Position numbers and translations under genes: made by a program. Positions 1 to 6,894 of a DNA stretch of 9,193 nt are shown here, one piece after another (the first letter of the stretch is position 1; each line of letters starts with the position of its first letter). Origin of the DNA: Desulfobulbaceae bacterium (GTDB lineage: Bacteria > Desulfobacterota > Desulfobulbia > Desulfobulbales > UBA5123); the NCBI GenBank assembly GCA_029865195.1, contig JAOUHH010000102.1:1-9193 (forward strand), in the 5' to 3' direction. The notes under the pieces are model-generated. The model had not been told where the DNA came from. It saw only the letters and a program-made list of their open reading frames with translations, and searched no databases.

Positions 1-1059
1 GGGAGGGTCGAGGATTACCGCCTGTGGAGTCGGCGCATTGTCGAGAACCTCCTCCAGCGCCTCGGCGGTGATCCGGCGGGACAGAAACTTCGTCCGGCCG
101 GGATTGTAGCGGCTGTTCTCGGTGGCGGCGCGGATCGACGGCCCCTCGCTGTCAACGCCGAGTACCTGCCGGTAATCACGGGCGAGAAAGTGGCTGAACA
201 ACCCATAACCGCAATAGAGATCCAGCAGACACTGATCGGGCGTGGGCGCAAGGAGCTCGTGGGCCCGTTCCAGCATCCCCTCGACCATGGACTCGTTGAT
301 CTGGGAAAAGGAGGTTGGATGATAGCGGTACCGGCAATGCTTGTATGTGGCGGAGAGCATCTCCGGCCCGAAGAGCTTTTTAAAATTCATCGTGTCGGGC
401 CGGCGGCTCTCGAGATAATAATCGGAGCGGGTCGGATCGAAATAGACGAAGGCACCGTTTACCGCCACCGGTCCCTTGCGGAGGTGATCGGCCAGCATCT
501 TGAACTTGCGGATCAACGGGCCGTTCATGGCATCGACGTTGAAGATCACCACCCGCTCCTGATAGCTGCCGCGGACGATCAGGTGGTTGAGATGGGCGGC
601 GGCCATCTTGAAGACCGGCTCACTGAGTTTCCTCTGCAGAAAACGGAAGATGCGCTCATGGGCGGTGGGTTCGAGCGGCGAGGCGACAAAGGCCTGCTTC
701 TGCTCTCTGACCCGGTCGCCGAAAAGCAAGTTGAGCCGGGGGCCGCGCAGCTGCGCCTTTCTCTTGGAGGTGGTACGATAGCCACGCGGCCGCGGTGACG
801 GCACCACCGGCTCCGGTGTGCCGGCCAGCCCATACTGCTGCCAGAACAGGGCAAGCCCCTGATCCTTCACCTGCAACTCGGCCTGATAGTTGATCTGGGC
901 AAGCGGCGCGCTGTAGAGCGCGGCCTGGGCCACGGGCTGCTCCGGGGGAGGGACCAGGGGACTGACCAGCGAGGCGAAGGTAACGACCTTGCTCTCGTCG
1001 GGCGTTGGTTTCCGCCCCTTGACCGGCGGCCGTTTCGCGAATGGTTTTCTGTCTGACAA
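1..1059 (-). CDS. TrmA/RlmD-family class I SAM-dependent RNA methyltransferase, 3' end missing
   Basis: Reading leftward, 353 codons are open to the window edge. The protein has a basic N-terminus (SDRKPFAKRPPVKGRK), a middle domain with the RNA-uridine-methyltransferase-like stretch PRGYRTTSKRKAQLRG, then YHPTSFSQIN (similar to the FxQxN segment of RlmD/TrmA). The SAM-binding motif I is LLDLYCGYGLFSHFLA near residue 280, and the acidic motif II is VLGVDSE. The visible part ends exactly at ILDPP, the start of the conserved DPPR block. The family methylates C5 of uridine in tRNA or rRNA using a Cys nucleophile, which here would lie beyond the window. I see no TRAM domain and none of the Fe-S cysteine spacing of RlmD-type enzymes, so the RNA target is unknown. 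No in-frame ATG exists near the N-terminus. I chose the TTG at 1059-1057, preceded by a weak GGTGA, because an in-frame stop lies at 1107-1105. The start is less certain than the family. Confidence 0.88.
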   Translation of the reverse strand, partial: MSDRKPFAKRPPVKGRKPTPDESKVVTFASLVSPLVPPPEQPVAQAALYSAPLAQINYQAELQVKDQGLALFWQQYGLAGTPEPVVPSPRPRGYRTTSKRKAQLRGPRLNLLFGDRVREQKQAFVASPLEPTAHERIFRFLQRKLSEPVFKMAAAHLNHLIVRGSYQERVVIFNVDAMNGPLIRKFKMLADHLRKGPVAVNGAFVYFDPTRSDYYLESRRPDTMNFKKLFGPEMLSATYKHCRYRYHPTSFSQINESMVEGMLERAHELLAPTPDQCLLDLYCGYGLFSHFLARDYRQVLGVDSEGPSIRAATENSRYNPGRTKFLSRRITAEALEEVLDNAPTPQAVILDPP

Positions 1060-1124
1060 AGGATCACCGGTAGAAAAGAGAAAGGTTATGAAAAGAAAGG
1101 GATCTTACACCGCCTTGCGCGTGT

Positions 1125-1154
1125 TTTATAGACAAAAGAACATTGGGTCGGCAA
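1125..1154 (-). promoter_or_regulatory. Candidate sigma70-type promoter for the leftward methyltransferase gene
   Basis: On the minus strand a TTGCCG (-35-like, 4 of 6 consensus) at 1154-1149 is followed after 18 bases by TATAAA (-10-like) at 1130-1125. The resulting leader to the TTG start at 1059 would be about 60 nt. The placement suits the divergent gene arrangement, but the call rests on consensus matching alone. Confidence 0.4.
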
Positions 1155-1256
1155 AAAATTGTGCCGCTTGGCTACCGCCAGCCACCGGCGAGGCAGGCAA
1201 AACAGGTCGTCGGCGGCGTCATGCGGGAGGACCGCACTTTTGTTGATGCCGGAGGC

Positions 1257-1285
1257 TGGACAAAGCTCGATTTATTGGCTATATA
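1257..1285 (+). promoter_or_regulatory. Candidate sigma70-type promoter for prfC
   Basis: TGGACA at 1257-1262 (5 of 6 to TTGACA) is followed after exactly 17 bases by TATATA at 1280-1285 (4 of 6 to TATAAT, inside a run of alternating TA). Transcription would begin near 1292, giving an untranslated leader of about 120 nt before the prfC start at 1412. The AT-rich -10 stands out in GC-rich surroundings. Confidence 0.5.
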
Positions 1286-1294
1286 TAGCGCCTC

Positions 1295-1328
1295 GCGGGC
1301 CGGGTCCAGATGGTCCGCTTTTTCTTTT
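1295..1328 (+). terminator. Hairpin plus T-run in the prfC leader (intrinsic terminator or attenuator candidate)
   Basis: GCGGGCC at 1295-1301 can pair with GGTCCGC at 1312-1318 (7 bp including one G-T pair, 10-nt loop). It is followed directly by TTTTTCTTTT at 1319-1328. This is the layout of a rho-independent terminator, but it sits just downstream of the predicted prfC start of transcription and about 85 nt before the coding start. If the promoter call is right, it would act as an attenuator. Otherwise it may end a short upstream transcript. Confidence 0.45.
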
Positions 1329-1411
1329 AACAAACTTGTACGCTTGCACGCCGCCGTAGCCACCCGTAGGACGGCCCAGGAAAAGCGACAACCAGCATTA
1401 CAGGAACGAAA

Positions 1412-2998
1412 TTGAGCCGCAGACTTCAAAAGGAAATCGAACGCCGCCGCACCTTCGGCATCATCAGTCACCCGGACGCCGGCAAGACCACCCTCACCGA
1501 AAAACTCCTCCTCTTCGGCGGCGCCATCCAGATGGCCGGGGCGGTAAAATCCCGCAAGACATCCAACCACGCGGTCAGCGACTGGATGTCCATCGAAAAG
1601 GAGCGCGGCATCTCGGTCACCTCCTCGGTGATGAAGTTCAACTACCGTGATTTCGAGATCAACCTCCTCGACACCCCCGGTCACCAGGATTTCTCCGAGG
1701 ACACCTACCGGGTGCTCACCGCCGTGGACAGCGCCCTGATGGTCATCGACAACGCCAAGGGGGTCGAGGCGCAGACCGAAAAACTGATGGAGGTCTGCCG
1801 GATGCGCAATACGCCGGTAATCACCTTCATCAACAAGCTGGACCGGGAGGGGCTCGACCCCTTGGAGATCCTCGGCGACATCGAGGAAAAGCTGCAGATC
1901 GAATGCACCCCGCTCTCCTGGCCCATCGGCATGGGCAAGCAGTTCAAGGGCGTTTACGACATCCAGCGGCAGCAGGTCTTTCTCTTCACCCCCGGCCGCG
2001 ACAGCCGCCCCCGCGACGGCATCGTCGTCAAGGGGCTCGACGACCCGCTGCTGGACAAGCTGCTCGGCAGTCAGGCCGACAAACTGCGCGAGGACATCGA
2101 ACTGCTGGCCGGCGCGGCTAACCCCTTCGACCACAAGGAATACCTGAAGGCGAGCCAGACCCCGGTCTATTTCGGCAGCGCCGTCAACAATTTCGGGGTC
2201 AAGGAACTGCTGGACGGCTTTGTCGAGCTTGCCCCGCCGCCTGGGCCGCGCCCGACGGTGAGCCGCTCGGTATCCCCGGACGAAGAGGCCTTCTCCGGGT
2301 TCACCTTCAAAATCCAGGCGAACATGAACCCGGCCCACCGCGACCGGATCGCCTTTTTTCGGATCTGCTCCGGCAAGTTCACCCGCGGCATGAAGGTGAT
2401 GCACCACCGGCTCGGCAAGGAAGTGACCCTGGCCAACGCCACCATCTTCATGGCCCAGGACCGCAGCAACATCGAGGAGGCCTTCCCCGGCGACATCATC
2501 GGCATCCATAACCACGGCACGATCAAGATCGGCGACACCTTCAGCGACAAGGAACCGCTCAAATTCACCGGCATTCCAAACTTCGCCCCTGAGCACTTCC
2601 GTCGCGTCCTGCTCCGCGACCCGCTCAAAACCAAGCAGCTCAACAAGGGACTGGTGCAGATGGCCGAGGAGGGAACGGTACAGCTCTTCCGGCCCGTGCT
2701 GGGCAGCGATTACATCCTGGGCGCGGTGGGCGTGTTGCAGTTCGAGGTGACCATCGCCCGCCTCAAGGCCGAATATGGTGTCGAGGCGATCACCGAGCCG
2801 GTGGATTACGCCACCGCCCGCTGGGTCAGCTGCGACGACCGCAAGACCCTTGAATCCTTCAAGGCCAAAAACCAGGCCAATCTTGCCATGGACAGCGAAA
2901 ACCACCTCACCTATCTCGCGGCCAGCAACTGGTGGCTGAACCACACCCAGGAACAGTTCCCGTCCGTGACCTTTCACAAGACCCGCGAGTACAGCTGA
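1412..2998 (+). CDS. prfC: Peptide chain release factor 3 (RF3)
   Basis: This is a complete 528-residue translational GTPase, almost the same length as E. coli RF3 (529). RF3 binds the ribosome after peptide release and uses GTP to drive RF1/RF2 off. The G-domain motifs are in order: P-loop SHPDAGKTT at 19-27, switch I around RGISVTSSV at 65-73, DTPGHQDF at 87-94, and NKLDRE at 141-146. The stretch KSRKTSNHAVSDWMSIEKER (46-65) and the C-terminal half with GVLQFEV (440-446) are characteristic of RF3 rather than EF-G. The start is a TTG at 1412 with AGGAA at 1402-1406 five bases upstream. The N-terminus lines up with the E. coli protein just ahead of RRRTFGIISHPDAGKTT, and no ATG offers a better choice. 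It appears monocistronic: an inverted repeat follows the stop, and the next gene has its own promoter region. All GTPase signature residues are intact. Confidence 0.97.
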   Translation: MSRRLQKEIERRRTFGIISHPDAGKTTLTEKLLLFGGAIQMAGAVKSRKTSNHAVSDWMSIEKERGISVTSSVMKFNYRDFEINLLDTPGHQDFSEDTYRVLTAVDSALMVIDNAKGVEAQTEKLMEVCRMRNTPVITFINKLDREGLDPLEILGDIEEKLQIECTPLSWPIGMGKQFKGVYDIQRQQVFLFTPGRDSRPRDGIVVKGLDDPLLDKLLGSQADKLREDIELLAGAANPFDHKEYLKASQTPVYFGSAVNNFGVKELLDGFVELAPPPGPRPTVSRSVSPDEEAFSGFTFKIQANMNPAHRDRIAFFRICSGKFTRGMKVMHHRLGKEVTLANATIFMAQDRSNIEEAFPGDIIGIHNHGTIKIGDTFSDKEPLKFTGIPNFAPEHFRRVLLRDPLKTKQLNKGLVQMAEEGTVQLFRPVLGSDYILGAVGVLQFEVTIARLKAEYGVEAITEPVDYATARWVSCDDRKTLESFKAKNQANLAMDSENHLTYLAASNWWLNHTQEQFPSVTFHKTREYS

Positions 2999-3008
2999 TC
3001 AACCCTGC

Positions 3009-3067
3009 GCAAGCCTTCCCCGCACCCCACGTCACTTTATCTCTGTTAAAGAGAGGGGAAGGCTTGC
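3009..3067. repeat. 13-bp perfect inverted repeat after prfC, with nested inner stem
   Basis: GCAAGCCTTCCCC at 3009-3021 is exactly complementary to GGGGAAGGCTTGC at 3055-3067. Within the 33-nt spacer, TCTCT (3040-3044) pairs with AGAGA (3050-3054) around the loop GTTAA, directly abutting the outer right arm. The left side therefore carries an 18-nt bulge. It begins 11 bases after the prfC stop and has no T-run on either side. It could be an mRNA 3'-end stabiliser, a rho-associated terminator, or a REP-like or small mobile palindrome. Confidence 0.7.
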
Positions 3068-3191
3068 TCCACACCGGTCCGGACACATCTCTCGGCATCC
3101 TCCCTCCGCTAGACCCTAACTTCCCCAGCCCGCCACCCCGTAAATTATTTTCCAAAAAATTTATTTTATTCTTCTGTGGTGTTCCCAAACC

Positions 3192-3200
3192 TGATAAAAT
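3192..3200 (+). promoter_or_regulatory. Candidate extended -10 promoter with AT-rich upstream tract for the sensor operon
   Basis: TGATAAAAT at 3192-3200 combines an extended -10 TGn with TAAAAT (5 of 6 to TATAAT). The -35 position (around 3172-3177) is a poor match. However, 3141-3170 is a strikingly AT-rich tract in GC-rich DNA and resembles an UP element. Transcription would start near 3207, leaving about 70 nt of leader before the GTG at 3277. Confidence 0.5.
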
Positions 3201-3264
3201 CCCGAAATAACGCCTTAAACACTGGGTATTCAACGCAATGCGCAAGGCTGTTCACTTGCCACAC

Positions 3265-3270
3265 GAGGAG
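3265..3270 (+). promoter_or_regulatory. Ribosome binding site that fixes the lipoprotein start at GTG 3277
   Basis: GAGGAG lies six bases ahead of the GTG at 3277. An alternative in-frame ATG at 3238 has no purine-rich site before it and would put 13 extra residues ahead of the signal peptide. The ribosome binding site and the more normal signal-peptide length both favour GTG. Confidence 0.75.
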
Positions 3271-3276
3271 AGCATC

Positions 3277-4044
3277 GTGCACTACCTGGCCCGTAAAACA
3301 TCTCTACGCATCCTGTTGCTTCTGCTGGGTGTCTCCCTGGCCCTCATTGTCGGTTGCAACCAAAAGAAAACCCCGCTGGTTGTCTATGCCGGCAAGGGTC
3401 TCAAGAAATCCATGGAAGAGATCCGGCTCGCCTTCGAAGACCGCCACCATATCCCCCTCTCCATCATCTATGCCGGCAGCGACACCCTGCTGACCACGAT
3501 CCAGAAATCAAAGAAGGGCGATATCTTTATCCCCGGTTCGGCACCGTATATCTTGGAACTGCGCGAACAGGTGGCAGCAATCCGGCCTGTCGCCAAACAC
3601 ATGCCGGCCTTTCTCGTTCGCGCCGACAACCCCAAACAGCTCCGCACCTTTGCCGACCTGATGGCGGCCGGGGTGAAAATCGCCGTCGGCAACAAGGACA
3701 TGTGCGCCATCGGCATGGTTGCGGAATCGATCATCGCCGCCTCCGAGCAACCTGAGACCTTCCGCCGCAATATCGTCGTGACCGGCTCAACGGTCAACGA
3801 ATTGCTCAACCTGGTCGTCACCGGGGAGGTTGACGCCGCCCTGGCCTGGGAAGACATGCTACAATGGCCGGAAGCAAAAGATCTGCAACCGATCGCCATC
3901 CCCGACGCCATCAACGCGCCCGAGGAGATCCAGATCGCGATCCTCGCCAGCAGCGTAAACCCCAAGCACGCTGCCCTGTTTGCCGACTTTGTCGCAACCG
4001 AGGGCAAAGCAAGCTTTGCCAAACACGGTTTCCGAGTGGAATAA
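3277..4044 (+). CDS. ModA-like extracytoplasmic solute-binding lipoprotein
   Basis: The 255-residue protein starts with a lipoprotein signal peptide: basic MHYLARKTSLR, a hydrophobic run, and lipobox IVGC with Cys at residue 27. The mature part resembles the molybdate-binding ModA and SBP_bac_11 fold. LVVYAGKGLKKSMEEI (34-49) matches the first strand and helix, IIYAGSDTLLTTI (63-75) the second ligand loop, KGDIFIPGS (80-88) the ADVFISA-like segment, and VVTGEVDAALAWED (180-193) the hinge-side helix. The C-terminus HAALFADFVATEGKASFAKHGF (231-252) is the usual ModA ending. The Ser of ModA's AAASL loop appears to be Gly here, so the ligand may not be molybdate. No permease or ATPase gene is adjacent. 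The histidine kinase starts one base after the stop, so the likely job is ligand presentation to that kinase rather than uptake. The residue after Cys is Asn, not Asp, so E. coli sorting rules would predict outer-membrane anchoring. Family confidence is high; ligand and role are inferred. Confidence 0.85.
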   Translation: MHYLARKTSLRILLLLLGVSLALIVGCNQKKTPLVVYAGKGLKKSMEEIRLAFEDRHHIPLSIIYAGSDTLLTTIQKSKKGDIFIPGSAPYILELREQVAAIRPVAKHMPAFLVRADNPKQLRTFADLMAAGVKIAVGNKDMCAIGMVAESIIAASEQPETFRRNIVVTGSTVNELLNLVVTGEVDAALAWEDMLQWPEAKDLQPIAIPDAINAPEEIQIAILASSVNPKHAALFADFVATEGKASFAKHGFRVE

Positions 4045-4045
4045 G

Positions 4046-6775
4046 ATGCGGATCAAACAAAAACTCCTGGCAGGTTTCCTGCTGATCTCGCTCCTGACCT
4101 TGGGCGTCAGCTACGGAACCGGCTTGCTGGTCCAGGAAGAAACGGAACGGGCCTTCCATACTGTGGGCGAAAGGATCCTGCCGGGCAATATCGCCCTGGC
4201 GAGAATGACCTCCGAGCTGTACCACACCGTCGTCCTGCTCACGGAATACGAGGCAACCCCCACCGAGACGATCCGCACGGATATCGAAGCCTCCCTTGCC
4301 AGCCTTGACGCCTACCGGACCCTGCACATCCTCTACCACGATGAAGAAGATGTAGCGAAACAGATTGAACAGATGGTCCAGGAATTCAGCAGATCCGTGA
4401 ACCAGCATCTGCTCCTGCATCAAAAAGGAGGGCCGCCGCAGCAACTGTGGGAAACACGGCGGAAGATCGACAAGATCATGGAAGATTTCGTGCATTCGGT
4501 CAACCCGCACATCGAGCAGGAGTTTGCCGCCAGTGCCCGGCAGATCAACGCCATCAAACAAAAAAATCAGCACGCCCGCAGGGTATTTCTGGCCGTCGGC
4601 GGCGCCATTTTGCTCCTGGCCTGCGTCCTCAGCTATTTTATCGCCCACCTGCTCGCCAAGCCGCTGCTCACCCTCCGCAACGCCGCCCAGGCTATCGGCG
4701 GCGGCAAGCTCGACCTTGCCCTGCCGATAACCTCCCATGACGAAATCGGCGATCTCGCCCGCGCCTTCACCGAGATGGCCGGCAACCTCTCCATCACCCA
4801 CGCGGAGCTGGTTGCCGCCAGGGATTACATCAACAATATCGTCGCCTCCATGGTCGACGCCCTGATCGTTGTCGCGCCGGACGGAACGATCCAAACGGTC
4901 AATGCCGCCACCTGCTTCCTGCTCGACTACAAGGAGGAAGAACTCACCGGCCAGCCCCTTCACACCGTTCTCGCCAGGGAACTGCTGCCCGCCGAAGACT
5001 TAGAGGAGTTGGCGGAGCGCGAGGCGATCCGGGATCTCAACGTCGAATTCAAAACGCGCCGGGGTGAGAACATCCCCATGTCCATTTCCGGGGCAGCCAT
5101 GCATGACCAAACCGGCAAGCCGCTGGCCACCATCCTCGTCGCCCGCGACATCCGCGAAATGACCCAGATGGTTGCCAATCTCAACAGCATCAACCGGCAA
5201 CTCTCCGAAGAAGTGGCGGAACGCACCCAGGCGGAAAACGCCTTGGCCGCAGAGAAGGAACGCCTGGCCGTTACCCTGCGCAGCATCGGTGACGGCGTCA
5301 TCACCACCGATACCCAGGGCCGCGTGGTCCTGCTCAACAAGGTGGCGGAAAACCTCACCGGCTGGAGTCAGGCCGAGGCTGAGGGCAAGCCCCTCACCGA
5401 GATCTTCCGGATCATCAACTCGAAAACCAGGGCGATTTGCCAAAATCCGGTGGAAACGGTTCTCGCCACCGGCCAGGTGATCGGCCTCGCCAATCATACC
5501 GTCCTCATCGCCAAGGACGGTACGGAAAGAACCATCGCCGACAGCGGCGCCCCCATCCGCGACTGGGAAAGCCGCACCATCGGCGTGGTACTGGTATTCC
5601 GCGACGTGACCGACGAAGAGCACATGGAGCAGGAACTGCTCAAGATCAAGAAACTGGAATCCATCGGCGTCCTGGCCGGCGGCATCGCCCACGACTTCAA
5701 CAACATCCTCGCCGCCATCCTCGGCAACATCGATCTTGCCCTGAATTTCGTCCCGCCCACCGACAAAACCCACAAGCTCCTCGCCGACGCCGAAAAGGCC
5801 ACCCTGCGGGCCACGGATCTCACCCAACAGTTGCTGACCTTCTCGAAGGGCGGGGAGCCGGTCAAAAAGCTGGCCTCCATCACCGAGATCATCAGTGAAT
5901 CATCGCAGTTCGTGCTACGGGGAAGCAATGTCCGCTGCGAATACCATTTTGCCGCGGATCTGTGGCCGGTGGAGATCGACAGCGGCCAGATCAGTCAGGT
6001 GATCCAGAACATCGTCATCAATGCCGACCATGCCATGCCCGAGGGCGGCATCATCGACATCTCTTGCGAGAACTGCCCCTTGCCCGAAGTCGTGCGACTG
6101 GCGCCGGAATTGGCGACCCCCTGCATCAAGATTACCATCCGGGACCAGGGCATCGGCATCCAGGCCGAGCATCTCGAAAAGATCTTCGACCCATATTTTT
6201 CCACCAAGAGCAAGGGCAGCGGCCTCGGCATGGCCATCACCCACTCCATCATCAGCAAACACCACGGCCACATCTCGGTCCAATCGAAGGTGGGAGAGGG
6301 CGCCACTTTCACCATCCTGCTCCCTGTCGCCGACACCGACGCAATCTCGGCAACCGGCTCCCCACAGACAACCTTCACCACCGACGGGCGTTGTCTGCGG
6401 GTCCTCCTCATGGATGACGAGGAGATGCTCCTGGTGATGTCGACCCAGATGCTTGCCAGCATGGGCCACGAGACCACCGTCGCCACCGACGGCACCCAGG
6501 CCGTCGGATTATACCGGCAGGCCCTTGCCGACGGGCGTCCATTCGACGTCACCCTCATGGATCTGACCATCCCCGGCGGGATGGGCGGCAAAGAGGCCGG
6601 TCGGATTATCCTGGAACTAAATCCGCAGGCAATAATGATCGCCTCCAGCGGGTATTCCAACGATCCGATCATGGCAAACCCTCGGCAATACGGCTTCACC
6701 GAATCGATTGCCAAACCCTATAAATTGAAAGAGCTTGCGGCGACAATCGCGCGGGTTCTGCCCTCGCTCAGCTGA
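4046..6775 (+). CDS. Membrane hybrid sensor histidine kinase (periplasmic helical domain, HAMP, 2 PAS, HisKA, HATPase, receiver)
   Basis: This is 909 residues. TM1 is about 7-29, followed by a periplasmic, mostly helical domain at about 30-178 that resembles a four-helix-bundle sensor. TM2 is about 180-203, then HAMP to about 252. PAS 1 spans about 256-372, a coiled-coil linker 372-404, and PAS 2 about 403-525. The H-box is GGIAHDFNN with His549, of the NtrB-like type. The N-box is NIVINADHAM (Asn659), the G-box is RDQGIGI at 699-705, and FDPYFSTKSKGSGLGMA is at 714-730. The receiver, 784-906, keeps the acidic pocket Asp790/Asp791, phosphoacceptor Asp839 (LMDLTIP), Ser867/868 and Lys890. All catalytic residues are present. 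I chose the ATG at 4046 because MRIKQKLLAG begins a normal TM1 and GGA lies 5 bases upstream; an earlier in-frame start would run into the lipoprotein gene. The 1-bp spacing to that gene implies translational coupling. No DNA-binding response regulator is next to it, so the output partner is unknown. Confidence 0.95.
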   Translation: MRIKQKLLAGFLLISLLTLGVSYGTGLLVQEETERAFHTVGERILPGNIALARMTSELYHTVVLLTEYEATPTETIRTDIEASLASLDAYRTLHILYHDEEDVAKQIEQMVQEFSRSVNQHLLLHQKGGPPQQLWETRRKIDKIMEDFVHSVNPHIEQEFAASARQINAIKQKNQHARRVFLAVGGAILLLACVLSYFIAHLLAKPLLTLRNAAQAIGGGKLDLALPITSHDEIGDLARAFTEMAGNLSITHAELVAARDYINNIVASMVDALIVVAPDGTIQTVNAATCFLLDYKEEELTGQPLHTVLARELLPAEDLEELAEREAIRDLNVEFKTRRGENIPMSISGAAMHDQTGKPLATILVARDIREMTQMVANLNSINRQLSEEVAERTQAENALAAEKERLAVTLRSIGDGVITTDTQGRVVLLNKVAENLTGWSQAEAEGKPLTEIFRIINSKTRAICQNPVETVLATGQVIGLANHTVLIAKDGTERTIADSGAPIRDWESRTIGVVLVFRDVTDEEHMEQELLKIKKLESIGVLAGGIAHDFNNILAAILGNIDLALNFVPPTDKTHKLLADAEKATLRATDLTQQLLTFSKGGEPVKKLASITEIISESSQFVLRGSNVRCEYHFAADLWPVEIDSGQISQVIQNIVINADHAMPEGGIIDISCENCPLPEVVRLAPELATPCIKITIRDQGIGIQAEHLEKIFDPYFSTKSKGSGLGMAITHSIISKHHGHISVQSKVGEGATFTILLPVADTDAISATGSPQTTFTTDGRCLRVLLMDDEEMLLVMSTQMLASMGHETTVATDGTQAVGLYRQALADGRPFDVTLMDLTIPGGMGGKEAGRIILELNPQAIMIASSGYSNDPIMANPRQYGFTESIAKPYKLKELAATIARVLPSLS

Positions 6776-6790
6776 ACCGACTGCACACGC

Positions 6791-6824
6791 TCCGGCATCC
6801 CGTTGATCCGGAAGGTCATTTTTT
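6791..6824 (+). terminator. Candidate intrinsic terminator of the lipoprotein-kinase operon
   Basis: TCCGG, a bulged C, and ATC (6791-6799) can pair with GATCCGGA at 6805-6812 around the loop CCGTT. Six T's follow at 6819-6824. The stem is 8 bp and begins 15 bases after the kinase stop. The six-base gap between stem and T-run is longer than usual, which lowers confidence. Confidence 0.45.
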
Positions 6825-6826
6825 GC

Positions 6827-6855
6827 TTGTGATTTTGCGCCGCTGAAAATAATAT
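6827..6855 (+). promoter_or_regulatory. Weak sigma70-type promoter candidate for speA
   Basis: TTGTGA at 6827-6832 (4 of 6) is followed after 17 bases by TAATAT at 6850-6855 (4 of 6), in a local AT-rich patch. An overlapping AATAAT at 6848-6853 is a closer -10 but gives poorer spacing. A start near 6862 would put both leader hairpins at 6895-6914 and 6951-6970 in the mRNA. Confidence 0.35.
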
Positions 6856-6894
6856 GCTCCCCTTTTCCGCCGCACCATCTAAAATTGGGCGGCA

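Larger units (their letters stand above)
1060..1411. other. Divergent intergenic region between methyltransferase gene and prfC
   Basis: These 352 bases separate two divergently transcribed genes. I find candidate promoters for each direction (1125-1154 leftward, 1257-1285 rightward). There is a small dyad TGGCT-N6-AGCCA at 1169-1184 that could be an operator or just a hairpin, and an attenuator-like hairpin with a T-run at 1295-1328. No convincing protein gene or tRNA is present. A rightward reading frame through the region ends at 1415, overlapping the prfC start, but it lacks a ribosome binding site and crosses the promoter and hairpin. Confidence 0.6.

Noticed and set aside
190..798. 202-codon plus-strand frame at the left end
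   Set aside because: It is the reverse shadow of the methyltransferase, whose motifs (DLYCGYG, ILDPP) lie on the minus strand.
1160..1330. Possible tRNA or small structured RNA in the prfC upstream region
   Set aside because: Local hairpins are present, but no T-loop GTTCRA motif, acceptor stem or cloverleaf could be assembled.
1221..1415. 64-codon rightward frame whose TGA overlaps the TTG start of prfC
   Set aside because: There is no ribosome binding site before its ATG, the candidate promoter and T-run hairpin lie inside it, and no motif is recognisable. A coupled leader peptide is not excluded.
1172..2977. 601-codon open frame antisense to prfC
   Set aside because: It mirrors prfC in a GC-rich genome where reverse-strand stops are rare. 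Its sequence shows no domain, and the sense strand encodes an unmistakable RF3.
2932..3210. 92-codon frame overlapping the prfC end and spacer
   Set aside because: It runs through the inverted repeat and AT-rich promoter tract, has no ribosome binding site and reads as proline-rich noise.
3238..3276. ATG at 3238 as start of the lipoprotein
   Set aside because: No ribosome binding site upstream, and it lengthens the signal peptide's N-region. The GTG at 3277 has GAGGAG six bases upstream.
3911..4963. 350-codon antisense frame under the lipoprotein and kinase genes, and a similar one at 5000-5827
   Set aside because: Shadows of the kinase reading frame. They cross the lipoprotein/kinase junction with no independent signals.
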